A stretch of 64,000 nt of DNA from Gordonia amicalis NBRC 100051 = JCM 11271. GTDB lineage: Bacteria > Actinomycetota > Actinomycetes > Mycobacteriales > Mycobacteriaceae. Location of the stretch: assembly GCF_000332995.1 (NCBI RefSeq), contig NZ_BANS01000007.1, positions 124,001-188,000 of the forward strand, read 5' to 3'. Numbering within the stretch: the first letter of the stretch is position 1; every line of letters begins with the position of its first letter. Shown here one piece after another: positions 26,951 through 35,209 of the stretch. The position numbers and the translations under genes were made by a program. The notes under the pieces are model-generated. The model had not been told where the DNA came from. It was given only the letters and a program-made list of their open reading frames with translations, and searched no databases.

Positions 26951-28572
26951 CAAGCCGTCGCGCCCACGGTCAGGCTCGGCGGGAACCGGGTCAGCGACGC
27001 CGTGATCGGCGCCTCCGGAACCCGGGTCACCGCCGTCCGTCCGGTCCTCAGGTATCCGGCGATCGCGGCGTCGAGTGGCCGATTCCCGCGGCCGAGCTGG
27101 GCGTGGTCGCCTCCGCCGACGGTGATCAGGTGGCTGCCCATCCGGCGTTGCATGACCAGACTTCCGCGGTACGGCGTCTGCGGGTCCCCGACGCTCTGGA
27201 TCTGCAACGGCCGTACGGCGAGTCCCCGATCCCTGATCCGGATCGGACGGGCGACCGGGGGTGCTCCGGCACAGGCCATCCCCGAACGGTAGACGAGTCC
27301 CGGCGCCTCGAACGGGTCGGCGGTGACGTAGCCGGTGATGAACGCCGAAAGGCTCATCGACGGATCCGCGGGCACCTGGTTCTCGTTGCACAGGACGGCC
27401 GCCTGCATGTCCTGTGAGACCGTCGCCGCTTCGAGGACCGCGGGCGAGGGCTTGGCGAACTCCCCGGGGGCGCCGGCCGTCAACATCGCGATGACCGGCC
27501 AGAAGTTCCGATCGGGCGCGAACGCCCGCGTCAAGACCAGAAGTCCCGAATTCGCTTGCACCGAACCAGGTGTCAGCAGCGTCGCGACGAAGTTCTCGAA
27601 CCGTGCACGCGCATCCGCGGTCAGGTCGGTTCCGGCGATGTACTGTTCGGCGATGGCGCGGAGCCCTGGCGGAACGTCCCCGACCTGCGCCGGCGGCGCG
27701 ACCAGCGACGGCGGGACACCCGCCTCGGCGCTGACGTGATTGCTCCACTTCCGGTACACGGCGAGCGGAGTGGTTCCCAGATGGTAGACGTGGTCGTGGC
27801 GGGCGATCCACGCCATCATGGCGTGGACACGGGCCTTGTAGCCGGGGGTCTGTACATCGAGCAGGCTGTTCCACACGACGCCCGGATCGAATCCGGAATC
27901 GAGGACCATGCGGTCCACCCGCTGGGGGAACAGCGTGGCGTAGGTCGCGAAGAGCAATGTCCCGTACGAGACCCCGTACAGACTGATCTTGGTCTCGCCC
28001 AGCCGGCGGCGAACCACCTCGATGTCACGCGCGGTGTTCTCCGTCGTCAGGGTCGCCCCCAGACCGGGCGTCCGCCGCGCACACCGCTCGCGATTGAGTT
28101 TTCCTGCGGCGGTGAGGATTTCGGATTCCGCGCCGGTGAGCGGAGCGCACTTCAGTGGCGTGCCCGACACCAGGCCGCGCGGTTGCACGGCGACGAGATC
28201 CCATTGGTCGCGCACCTCGGCCGGCGGATGCAACTGGCTGAACATCGCGATCCCGTCGCCGCCGGGGCCTCCCGGATTCCCCATCAGGACACCGCGGCGT
28301 TGCGCCGGATCGCGGGCTGGGACGCGACTCACCAGGAGCTCGATCGTGGGCCCGTTCGGCTGGGCGTGATCCAGCGGGACCTCGACCGCGGCACACCGGA
28401 CGCTCGACGGAACACCGTGAACGGCGGGACATGAGGTCCATTCCAGCTCGGGTACCGCAGCCCCGGCGGAAGGCACGGCCCGTGCCGTGTCCAGCAGGCC
28501 GATGGCCGCGATCGCGGCCATCCCCACCGCGATCACCCGGATTCGTTGACGCCCCCGCTTCAGCGATATCAC
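26947..28572 (-). CDS. exported alpha/beta hydrolase, TAP/SCO-type peptidase
   Basis: Secreted or cell-wall hydrolase of 541 residues. The signal peptide is basic (KRGRQR) with a hydrophobic core to about residue 38 (ending near AGAAV). The N-terminal alpha/beta-hydrolase contains NPGGPGGDG near 99-107, nucleophile Ser202 in YGVSYGT, and a C-terminal TAP-like domain with His in GGGDHAQLG near 478. These match Streptomyces tripeptidyl aminopeptidase and Mycobacterium CaeA/Hip1-like proteins. Several cysteines suggest disulfides. Substrate peptide or ester unknown. Confidence 0.85.
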   Translation of the reverse strand: MISLKRGRQRIRVIAVGMAAIAAIGLLDTARAVPSAGAAVPELEWTSCPAVHGVPSSVRCAAVEVPLDHAQPNGPTIELLVSRVPARDPAQRRGVLMGNPGGPGGDGIAMFSQLHPPAEVRDQWDLVAVQPRGLVSGTPLKCAPLTGAESEILTAAGKLNRERCARRTPGLGATLTTENTARDIEVVRRRLGETKISLYGVSYGTLLFATYATLFPQRVDRMVLDSGFDPGVVWNSLLDVQTPGYKARVHAMMAWIARHDHVYHLGTTPLAVYRKWSNHVSAEAGVPPSLVAPPAQVGDVPPGLRAIAEQYIAGTDLTADARARFENFVATLLTPGSVQANSGLLVLTRAFAPDRNFWPVIAMLTAGAPGEFAKPSPAVLEAATVSQDMQAAVLCNENQVPADPSMSLSAFITGYVTADPFEAPGLVYRSGMACAGAPPVARPIRIRDRGLAVRPLQIQSVGDPQTPYRGSLVMQRRMGSHLITVGGGDHAQLGRGNRPLDAAIAGYLRTGRTAVTRVPEAPITASLTRFPPSLTVGATAW

Positions 28573-28618
28573 CTTCCGACATTAGCCGGGGTCGCGCAAC
28601 ACGCCCCGCGTGCGGTGC

Positions 28619-29230
28619 TCAGGCCAGAATCCGGCGACCGGACAGCGCACGGCCGAGCGTCAGTTCGTCGGCGAACTCGAGATCGCCGCCCATCGGCAGA
28701 CCCGACGCCAGCCGTGTCACCGACAGCCCGGGGAAGTCTTTGAGCATGCGCTGCAGGTAGGTGGCGGTCGCCTCGCCCTCGGTGTTGGGGTCGGTCGCGA
28801 CGATCACCTCGCTGACGTCGACTCCGTCCTCCTGATTGGCGAGCCGCCGGAGCAGTTCACGAATGCGCAGCTGGTCGGGCCCGATCCCGGACAACGGGTC
28901 GAGCGCACCGCCGAGCACGTGGTAGCGGCCGGTGAACTCCTTGGTCCGCTCGATCGCGTGGACGTCCTTGGGTTCTTCGACGACACAGATCTTGGTTGCG
29001 TCACGCCGGGAATCCGAGCAGATCCGGCACAGCCGATTCGCCGACACGTTGCCGCATTCGGCGCAGAAGACGACGTCGTCGCGGACGCGTCCGAGTGCGG
29101 CGATCAGTCGGTCGATGTCGGACTTCTCCCCGGCGAGCAGGTGGAAGGCGATCCGCTGCGCACCTTTCGGACCGAGACCCGGCTGCTTGGCCAGTTCGTC
29201 GATCAGATCTTGGATCGGTCCTTCATACAT
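28619..29230 (-). CDS. recR: recombination mediator RecR
   Basis: Subunit of RecFOR (or RecOR), which loads RecA onto gapped DNA; 203 residues, the usual size. The HhH motif lies near residues 10-30, the zinc finger Cys56-Cys59-Cys68-Cys71, the Toprim domain about 80-175 ([10 protein letters not shown] near 82), and the Walker B-like C-terminus. It follows ybaB by 51 bases on the same strand, the nearly universal neighbour. Confidence 0.96.
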   Translation of the reverse strand: MYEGPIQDLIDELAKQPGLGPKGAQRIAFHLLAGEKSDIDRLIAALGRVRDDVVFCAECGNVSANRLCRICSDSRRDATKICVVEEPKDVHAIERTKEFTGRYHVLGGALDPLSGIGPDQLRIRELLRRLANQEDGVDVSEVIVATDPNTEGEATATYLQRMLKDFPGLSVTRLASGLPMGGDLEFADELTLGRALSGRRILA

Positions 29231-29281
29231 CGTGTGCCCGGGTTCTCTGGTGTCGTGGGGAGGATCGCGCGGCGGGCGCGA

Positions 29282-29653
29282 TCAGCCGCCGAGCCCGGGG
29301 ATACCGCCGCCGAGGCCTCCGGCCAGCGGACCCATCTTCTCCGTGGTGAGCTGCTCACGCTTCTGCGACAGGTCGGCGAGCGCGCCCAGCAACAGATCCT
29401 GCAGGGTCTCCACGTCTTCGGGGTCGACGACCTTGGGGTCGATGGACACCGCGGTCACCTCACCGGTGCCGTTGCCGGTCACGGTGACCAGGCCGTTGCC
29501 CGCGCTTCCGACGATCTCCGCCGCGGCGATCTCGTTCTGTGCGGACAGGAGCTTCTCCTGCATCTGCTGCGCCTGGGCCAGCAGTCCCGCCATCGGGTTC
29601 TCGCCGCCCTGGCCGCCGCCGAACAATGCGCTGGGATCGAATGGTTGCGTCAC
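29282..29653 (-). CDS. YbaB/EbfC family nucleoid-associated protein
   Basis: DNA-binding protein of 123 residues from the GTG at 29653 ([14 protein letters not shown]). The core with [26 protein letters not shown] amphipathic helices gives the tweezer dimer; the ends are glycine-rich. It lies upstream of recR as in most bacteria (Rv3716c homologue). A longer frame to 29698 adds unlikely residues. Confidence 0.92.
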   Translation of the reverse strand: MTQPFDPSALFGGGQGGENPMAGLLAQAQQMQEKLLSAQNEIAAAEIVGSAGNGLVTVTGNGTGEVTAVSIDPKVVDPEDVETLQDLLLGALADLSQKREQLTTEKMGPLAGGLGGGIPGLGG

Positions 29654-29675
29654 GCCGTCCAGGGTAGCCCCCGGG

Positions 29676-30005
29676 TCAGCGCAACAATCGATCGACATGC
29701 GCGGCGATGTCGTCGACGGTCACCTCGTCGACCGGGCTGATCTCGAAGGACAGCACCTCGTCCCCGAAGAGTCGGCTTGCCCGGCGGGTCAGCGAGAACT
29801 CGAAACGGTCGTCGACGCGCCGCCACTCGACGATGCCGCCGTAGACGGGCGCGCTCGCCCCGGTCGTGACGCAGTGTTCGTCGGCGCGCGGTCCGCCGGT
29901 GAGATCGCGCTGGATCTGGAAACAGGCCAGCGACTCGTCGTCGATGAAGACGACGGCTTCACATCCCAGGTCGGGGTGTCGCTCATACGACGCTCGAATC
30001 GTCAC
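29676..30005 (-). CDS. Imm10-like small protein
   Basis: Protein of 109 residues with no membrane segment. The pattern (ACFQIQR near 27-33, DEHCVTTG near 42-49, VYGGIVEWR near 53-61, [12 protein letters not shown] near 69-80) resembles the Imm10 family of predicted immunity proteins. The match rests on short motifs. No toxin with an export signal is adjacent. It lies 22 bases before ybaB and may be carried in the ybaB-recR transcript. A housekeeping function cannot be excluded. Confidence 0.5.
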   Translation of the reverse strand: MTIRASYERHPDLGCEAVVFIDDESLACFQIQRDLTGGPRADEHCVTTGASAPVYGGIVEWRRVDDRFEFSLTRRASRLFGDEVLSFEISPVDEVTVDDIAAHVDRLLR

Positions 30006-30168
30006 GGTGGCCAGGGTAGATGCTCACGTGCACCCATAGCCATCCACCGAAAAGCGCCCCCGAGATGCGCCCTCTGGAAGTCCGGCACGGACGATATGTC
30101 GCCGGCGTCCTGCTGGAGGGCGCATGTCGGGGGCGGTTTACGGGGGCGGATTTCGGGGGGTGTCGAGG

Positions 30169-31038
30169 TCAGTCCGACCACACCGAGCGTCGGCTCTCGA
30201 ACCGGCGCGGCGTGCCGTCGAGCGGATCGGTGAACTCCAGGACGTGTGCGACCAGCCGCAGCGGGGACGTGAAGTCCCCGTGGTCGGGTCGTTCCGCCAG
30301 CTCCGGGCGGACATCGGGATACAGCGGATCGTCGACGATGGGGACGCCCAGCGAGGACATGTGCAGCCGCAGCTGATGGGTACGTCCCGTGTGCGGCACC
30401 AGCCGGTACACGCCACCGCGGTCGGTCTGCTCGACGAGGGCGATGTCGCTGATGGCGTTGACCGGGCCGTCGACGACGCGCGCCCGCAGATCACCGGCGG
30501 TTTTTTCGATACGGTCGCGCACGGTGACGGTGTCGGCGAGCGCCTCGTCGACCGGCGCGAGCGCGCGATACTCCTTGCGCGCCTTCCTCGACGCGAAGAG
30601 GTCCTGGTAAGCAGCCCGGACCTCGGGTCGCAAGGTGAAGAGCAGGATGCCGGCGGTGAGGCGGTCGAGACGGTGGGCCGGCGAGATCGTGTCGCTGTCC
30701 AACTCGCGCCGGAGTCGCACCAGAGCGGTCTGCGTCACGTGGCGACCCCGCGGCATGGTCGCCAGGAAGTGCGGCTTGTCCACGACGACGATGTTGTCGT
30801 CGCGGTAGAGCACCGGGACGTCGAAGGGGATCGGGACCTCGTCGGGGAGATCGCGGTACAGATAGAGCGAGACGTTCACCCGCGACGGCGCGTCGAGGTC
30901 GACGGGTTGACCACCGGCGTCGACGATCTCACCCGCGGCGGCGCGCGCCCGCAGTTCCGCGGCGCCGAGGCCCGCGAGACTCGGGGACGCGAGGAGCGCT
31001 TCGCCGACGGTGGATTCGGGCCCCGACCGCAAGACCAC
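30169..31038 (-). CDS. RluA-family RNA pseudouridine synthase, start uncertain
   Basis: Isomerises uridine in rRNA or tRNA. From the first standard start (GTG 31038) it has 289 residues. Catalytic Asp125 is in HRLDRLTAG, an RluA-type LTAG motif follows, and the TGRTHQLRLH motif lies near 216-225. The frame remains open to 31155, and the residues just upstream (PSPLPIRDGVDSTRV) look like the normal N-terminus of homologues, so the true protein is probably longer. No ATG, GTG or TTG exists there; the only candidates are CTG codons at 31110 and 31143, inside a tandem repeat. Confidence 0.85.
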   Translation of the reverse strand: MVLRSGPESTVGEALLASPSLAGLGAAELRARAAAGEIVDAGGQPVDLDAPSRVNVSLYLYRDLPDEVPIPFDVPVLYRDDNIVVVDKPHFLATMPRGRHVTQTALVRLRRELDSDTISPAHRLDRLTAGILLFTLRPEVRAAYQDLFASRKARKEYRALAPVDEALADTVTVRDRIEKTAGDLRARVVDGPVNAISDIALVEQTDRGGVYRLVPHTGRTHQLRLHMSSLGVPIVDDPLYPDVRPELAERPDHGDFTSPLRLVAHVLEFTDPLDGTPRRFESRRSVWSD

Positions 31039-31106
31039 CCGCGTGGAGTCGACGCCGTCCCTGATCGGAAGCGGCGACGGTCGGGCCCGGCCCCTTCTGC
31101 GCGGGG

Positions 31107-31180
31107 TCAGTTCTCTGCGCCTGTCAGTTCTCTGCGCTGTCAGTTCTCTGCGCTGTCAGTTCTCTGCGCTGTCAGTTCTC
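31107..31180. repeat. 16-bp tandem repeat, about 4.6 copies
   Basis: The unit TCAGTTCTCTGCGCTG recurs at 31124, 31140 and 31156, preceded by a 17-base copy at 31107 and followed by a partial copy (31172-31180). The partial copy contains the last codons and stop of the SRPBCC gene on the reverse strand. Sixteen is not a multiple of three, so each unit shifts the reading frame. The array thus appears to have grown by duplicating the gene end. It sits where the start of the pseudouridine synthase is expected. Confidence 0.9.
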
Positions 31181-31618
31181 GAGGCGCTTCTTGAGGTTGC
31201 CGAGCACCTCGGCCTGAATGCGGTTGAGTCCCTTGGGCGCGAAGGTCTTCTCGAAGAAGCCGCCGATGCCGCCCGCACCGTTCCAGGTGGTGGTGGTCGT
31301 GACGCGCGAACCGCTGCCCGACGGGGCGACCTTGTAGGTCGTCACCATGGTGGAGTTGGCGTCGCGCTCGGTGACGGTGTCCGGGGTGACGCTGACGGTC
31401 GCCTGCACGTCACGCTGCCGCTTCGAGGTGGCCTGCAGAATCCAGTGCACGACGGTGCCGTCGCCGTTACCGCCGCTGATGACCTTGTAGTCGCGGTACT
31501 GCGCCGGGAGGATCGCCGGACGCACGTCGTCGTAATCGGCGAGCGCCCCGATGACGGCGTCCGGAGCGGCGGTGATGTCGATCGATTGTGATGCGGAAAC
31601 CTGACCCACGATGGACAC
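31172..31618 (-). CDS. SRPBCC (polyketide cyclase/START-like) family protein
   Basis: Small soluble protein of 148 residues with the helix-grip fold that binds hydrophobic ligands. It begins MSIVGQVSASQSIDITAAP and holds ALADYDDVRPAILPAQYRDYKVISGG, broken here after its loop, then long strand segments and a final amphipathic helix FEKTFAPKGLNRIQAEVLGNLKKRL. Homologue of Rv3718c, which sits in the same place in M. tuberculosis. Ligand unknown. Divergent from bfaA with 53 bases between. Confidence 0.87.
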   Translation of the reverse strand: MSIVGQVSASQSIDITAAPDAVIGALADYDDVRPAILPAQYRDYKVISGGNGDGTVVHWILQATSKRQRDVQATVSVTPDTVTERDANSTMVTTYKVAPSGSGSRVTTTTTWNGAGGIGGFFEKTFAPKGLNRIQAEVLGNLKKRLEN

Positions 31619-31635
31619 TCCTTAGGACGAAACGA

Positions 31636-31665
31636 TTGGCGGGCGAACTGATCAAGTCCTAGGCT
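31636..31665 (+). promoter_or_regulatory. putative leaderless promoter of bfaAB
   Basis: TTGGCG (31636-31641) and TAGGCT (31660-31665) are 18 bases apart. The predicted start site falls on or beside the GTG at 31672, so the message would be leaderless, as is common in actinobacteria. No ribosome-binding site precedes that GTG, which agrees. Confidence 0.5.
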
Positions 31666-31671
31666 AACCGG

Positions 31672-33072
31672 GTGAGCTCTGGGCTGGAGATGGGGGGACA
31701 GGCATTTGACCAGGGGGTGTCCACCCTACTGGCCAGCTATCGTGCCATTCCTCCGAACGCGACCGTGCGCCTTGCGAAGAAGACGTCCAACCTCTTCCGC
31801 AAACGCGCAGCCAATCCACATCCCGGACTGGACGTCTCCGGACTCGACCGGGTGATCTCGGTCGACCCCGACGCCCGAACCGCCGACGTCGCCGGGATGT
31901 GCACCTACGAAAACCTCGTCGCGGCGACCCTGCCCTATGGTCTGGCGCCCCTGGTGGTCCCCCAACTCAAGACGATCACCCTCGGCGGCGCGGTGACCGG
32001 CCTCGGCATCGAGAGCACCTCCTTCCGTTCCGGACTCCCGCACGAGTCGGTGTCGGAGATCGACATCCTGACCGGTGACGGTGAGATCATCACCGCCACA
32101 CCCACCAACGAACATGCCGATCTGTTCTTCGGCTTCCCGAACTCCTATGGCACGCTGGGCTATTCGGTCCGACTGCGCATCGAGCTGGAACCGGTGAAGC
32201 CCTACGTCGCGCTGCGCCACGTGCGGTTCACCTCCGTCGCCGAGCTGCAGTCGACGATGGAGACGATCGTCACCGACAAGACATACGACGGCGAGCACGT
32301 CGACTACCTCGACGGAGTCGTGTTCTCCGCCAACGAGTCCTACCTCACAGTCGGACGCCAGACCGACGAGGAGGGCGCGGTCAGCGACTACACCGGGATG
32401 GACATCTACTACCGCTCCGTCCAGAGCAAGACCACCGACCGTCTCACCATCCACGACTACCTCTGGCGCTGGGACACCGACTGGTTCTGGTGCTCGCGCG
32501 CTTTCGGTGCGCAGAACCCGAACATCCGCCGCTGGTGGCCGAAGCGCTACCTGCGCAGCAGCTTCTACTGGAAGCTGATCGCGTTCGACCAGCGCTACGA
32601 CATCGGCGACCGGCTCAACGCGCGCAAGGGACTTCCGCCGGGTGAACGCGTCGTGCAGGACATCGAGGTGCCGATCGAGCGCACCACCGAGTACGTCGAG
32701 TGGTTCCTGGACAACATCCCGATCGAGCCGATCTGGTTGTGCCCGCTGCGTCTCCGCGAACCCGCACTGCCCGGCTCGGACCCGGTCCGCCCGTGGCCGC
32801 TGTACCCGCTCGAACCGCAACGCACCTACGTCAACGTCGGCTTCTGGTCGGCCGTGCCGGTCACCCCGGGCGATCCCGGGCACACCAACAAGATCATCGA
32901 ACGCAAGGTCGCCGAACTCGACGGCCACAAATCGCTGTACTCGGAAAGTTTCTACGAGCCGGACGAGTTCGACGAACTCTACGGCGGTGAGAGTTATCGG
33001 CTCCTGAAGAAGCGGTACGACCCCCGCGGCCGTCTTCTGGACCTCTATTCGAAAGCGGTGAAACGCCAATGA
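31672..33072 (+). CDS. bfaA: FAD-binding oxidoreductase, BfaA/TmsA-like
   Basis: Reductase partner in making 10-methyl fatty acids such as tuberculostearic acid; it reduces the 10-methylene intermediate produced by BfaB. The protein has 466 residues. The FAD_binding_4 domain spans about 50-180, with TADVAGMCTYENLV near 69-82 and GGAVTGLGIESTSFRSGLPHE near 107-127. No flavinylating His is evident. Starts at GTG 31672. The stop overlaps bfaB by ATGA, and the pair is syntenic with Rv3719-Rv3720. The role is known for mycobacterial bfaAB and tmsAB homologues and is inferred here. Confidence 0.75.
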   Translation: MSSGLEMGGQAFDQGVSTLLASYRAIPPNATVRLAKKTSNLFRKRAANPHPGLDVSGLDRVISVDPDARTADVAGMCTYENLVAATLPYGLAPLVVPQLKTITLGGAVTGLGIESTSFRSGLPHESVSEIDILTGDGEIITATPTNEHADLFFGFPNSYGTLGYSVRLRIELEPVKPYVALRHVRFTSVAELQSTMETIVTDKTYDGEHVDYLDGVVFSANESYLTVGRQTDEEGAVSDYTGMDIYYRSVQSKTTDRLTIHDYLWRWDTDWFWCSRAFGAQNPNIRRWWPKRYLRSSFYWKLIAFDQRYDIGDRLNARKGLPPGERVVQDIEVPIERTTEYVEWFLDNIPIEPIWLCPLRLREPALPGSDPVRPWPLYPLEPQRTYVNVGFWSAVPVTPGDPGHTNKIIERKVAELDGHKSLYSESFYEPDEFDELYGGESYRLLKKRYDPRGRLLDLYSKAVKRQ

Positions 33073-34391
33073 CGACGTTCAAAGACAGCGCACCCGCCGG
33101 TGCGGATCCCCACACCTGGAAAATGTCCTTGTCCGAGATCTTCGAGACCCTCCTCGGCGGCAACCTGTCGATTCGGATCTCGGCATACGACGGCAGCAGC
33201 GCCGGCCCGGCAGACGCCCAGTACGGCCTCAACCTTAAGACGCCGCGCGGCACCACCTACCTCGTCACCGCAACCGGTGACCTCGGCCTGGCCCGCGCCT
33301 ACATCGCCGGCGACCTCGAACTCGTCGGAGCGCATCCCGGCGACCCCTACCCCGCACTCAAGGCTCTCGCGAGCGACCTGGACTTCCACCGCCCCTCGCC
33401 GCTGGCCCTGGCGCAGATCGCACGGTCGCTCGGCATCGAGCACTTCAAGCCGATCGCCCCGCCCCCGCAGGAAGCCGTGCCGCGCTGGCGTCGCTTCGCC
33501 GAAGGCCTGCGGCACAGCAAGGCTCGTGACGCCGAGGTCATCCACTACCACTACGACGTGTCGAACGCCTTCTACGAGTGGGTCCTCGGCCCCTCGATGA
33601 CCTACACGTGTGCGGTCTACCCCGACCACGACGCGTCGCTGGAGACCGCGCAGGACAACAAGTATCGCCTCATCTTCGAGAAGCTGCGCCTCAAGCCGGG
33701 CGACCGGCTGCTCGACATCGGGTGCGGCTGGGGCGGAATGGTCCGCTACGCCGCCAAGCGCGGCGTTCACGCCATCGGCGCGACGCTGTCCGCCGAGCAG
33801 GCCGAGTGGGCGCAGAAGGCCATCGTCGACGAGGGCCTCACCGACCTGGCCGAGGTGCGCCACAGCGATTACCGCGACATCACCGAGTCCGGCTTCGACG
33901 CGGTGTCGTCGATCGGTCTGACCGAACACATCGGTGTCAGCAACTACCCGGCCTACTTCGGTTTCATGCGTGACAAGCTGCGTCCGGGCGGAATGCTGTT
34001 GAACCACTGCATCACTCGGCCCGACAACGCCAGCCGCAGCAGGGCGGGTTCGTTCATCGACCGCTATGTGTTCCCCGACGGCGAACTCACCGGTTCGGGC
34101 AAGATCATCTCCAAGCTCCAGGACATCGGCGGCATGGAGGTCATCCACGAGGAGAACTTCCGCGAGCACTACGCGATGACCCTCCGGGACTGGAACGCCA
34201 ACCTCGTCGAGCACTGGGACGAGGCTGTCGCCGAGGTCGGTGAGGGCACCGCCCGCCTGTGGGGCCTGTACATGGCGGGCTGCCGGATCGGCTTCAACCG
34301 CAACATCATCCAGCTCCACCACGTGCTGGCGACCAAGCTCGACGACCACGGTGGACACCAGGTCCCGCTGCGGCCGTGGTGGAACGCCTGA
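33069..34391 (+). CDS. bfaB: SAM-dependent fatty-acid methyltransferase, BfaB/TmsB-like (UfaA1/CFA family)
   Basis: Methyltransferase of 440 residues of the cyclopropane/mycolic-acid synthase family. It adds a methylene to C10 of oleoyl chains in phospholipids, which BfaA then reduces. The SAM-binding motif LLDIGCGWGG is at 214-223; the N-terminal lipid-binding domain has HYHYDVSNAFYEWVLG near 159-174; a Cys in LLNHCITRP near 307 fits the family active site. It overlaps bfaA by four bases and ends at a strong terminator. 10-methyl stearate is a typical lipid of Gordonia and its relatives. Confidence 0.8.
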   Translation: MTTFKDSAPAGADPHTWKMSLSEIFETLLGGNLSIRISAYDGSSAGPADAQYGLNLKTPRGTTYLVTATGDLGLARAYIAGDLELVGAHPGDPYPALKALASDLDFHRPSPLALAQIARSLGIEHFKPIAPPPQEAVPRWRRFAEGLRHSKARDAEVIHYHYDVSNAFYEWVLGPSMTYTCAVYPDHDASLETAQDNKYRLIFEKLRLKPGDRLLDIGCGWGGMVRYAAKRGVHAIGATLSAEQAEWAQKAIVDEGLTDLAEVRHSDYRDITESGFDAVSSIGLTEHIGVSNYPAYFGFMRDKLRPGGMLLNHCITRPDNASRSRAGSFIDRYVFPDGELTGSGKIISKLQDIGGMEVIHEENFREHYAMTLRDWNANLVEHWDEAVAEVGEGTARLWGLYMAGCRIGFNRNIIQLHHVLATKLDDHGGHQVPLRPWWNA

Positions 34392-34406
34392 GTCCCCTCG
34401 ACCAAA

Positions 34407-34438
34407 CGAAACCCCGTCGGATCACCGGCGGGGTTTCG
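34407..34438. terminator. bidirectional terminator between bfaB and the dipeptidase gene
   Basis: CGAAACCCCGTCGG (34407-34420) pairs with CCGGCGGGGTTTCG (34425-34438) around ATCA, with one T-G pair. It sits between convergent genes. A short T-rich stretch flanks it on both strands. Confidence 0.85.
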
Positions 34439-34451
34439 TCGTTCGAAGGTC

Positions 34452-35177
34452 TCAGGTGAGGGGGACGTCGATGATCGGCCGGCGGACGTCCGCGCCTGGT
34501 CCGTCGAAGTGCCACCATTCGCCGGAGTAGACGCTCAGTCCCCCGGCGGCCATCGCCCGGCGCAGCCCAGCCCGCGCGGCCTGCGCAGACACCGAAACCC
34601 CTTGCGTTGCAAATGCGGTCGCGCGTGGAGTGAACGAGTCGAAGTCGGTGCCCATGTCGATACGGCAGAGGTCGCCGACCTTACGCGGAGCCGGACAGCT
34701 CGGGTTGCGGACCGCCAGCGTGACGTCGACCGAGCGCCCGGATTCGTGGCTGGTCGAATAGGGGCCGGGTGCCGCGACCCACGCCGGATCGGGCACTTTC
34801 CGGAACATGCGCTGCTGCACCGAATGCGGCCGATAGCAGTCCCAGAACACCAGGGTCTCGCCACGGGCCCGCAGCCTCCGGGCCGCGGTCCGCAGGCCCG
34901 GAGCCATCGACTCATGGACCAGACAGCGGGCGTTGCGCGGGTACAGCTGCTCACCGACGAAGTTGTCGGTGGTCGCGTACCGCAGATCCAGCACCGCGTC
35001 CGCGACGACGGTCTTCACGTCCACCAGTCCGAGGGAACGCGCCTGTTGGTCGACGGTCTGCCGTGGCGTCGACGGCGATCCGTTGGGTGCCGCTTCGGCA
35101 CCGGCCATCGACAGCATGAGAGCCACCGTCGCCGCAGCCGGCGTCATGACCAGACGTAGAACCGATCGCAATCGCAT
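34452..35177 (-). CDS. exported D-alanyl-D-alanine dipeptidase (VanX/DdpX-like)
   Basis: Zinc peptidase family M15D, 241 residues, which splits D-Ala-D-Ala. A signal peptide covers about 1-29 (cleavage after AEA), so the enzyme acts outside the membrane, unlike cytoplasmic VanX. Zinc ligands are His144 and Asp151 in STSHESGRSVDV and His223; the catalytic Glu220 is in SGEWWHFDG; Arg116 in CYRPHSVQ binds substrate. A role in recycling or trimming wall peptides is more likely than glycopeptide resistance, since no vanHA genes are near. Confidence 0.87.
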   Translation of the reverse strand: MRLRSVLRLVMTPAAATVALMLSMAGAEAAPNGSPSTPRQTVDQQARSLGLVDVKTVVADAVLDLRYATTDNFVGEQLYPRNARCLVHESMAPGLRTAARRLRARGETLVFWDCYRPHSVQQRMFRKVPDPAWVAAPGPYSTSHESGRSVDVTLAVRNPSCPAPRKVGDLCRIDMGTDFDSFTPRATAFATQGVSVSAQAARAGLRRAMAAGGLSVYSGEWWHFDGPGADVRRPIIDVPLT

Positions 35178-35209
35178 GTCTGCGTTCTACCAGCCCGTGA
35201 TCACGACGG

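Noticed and set aside
31107..31180. CRISPR-like array
   Set aside because: The units are directly adjacent, with no unique spacers, and total only about five copies. It is a simple tandem repeat.
34452..35177. Glycopeptide-resistance VanX
   Set aside because: The protein has a signal peptide and no vanH or vanA genes are near; the ddl in the window keeps the D-Ala-D-Ala Tyr. A wall-trimming or recycling role fits better.
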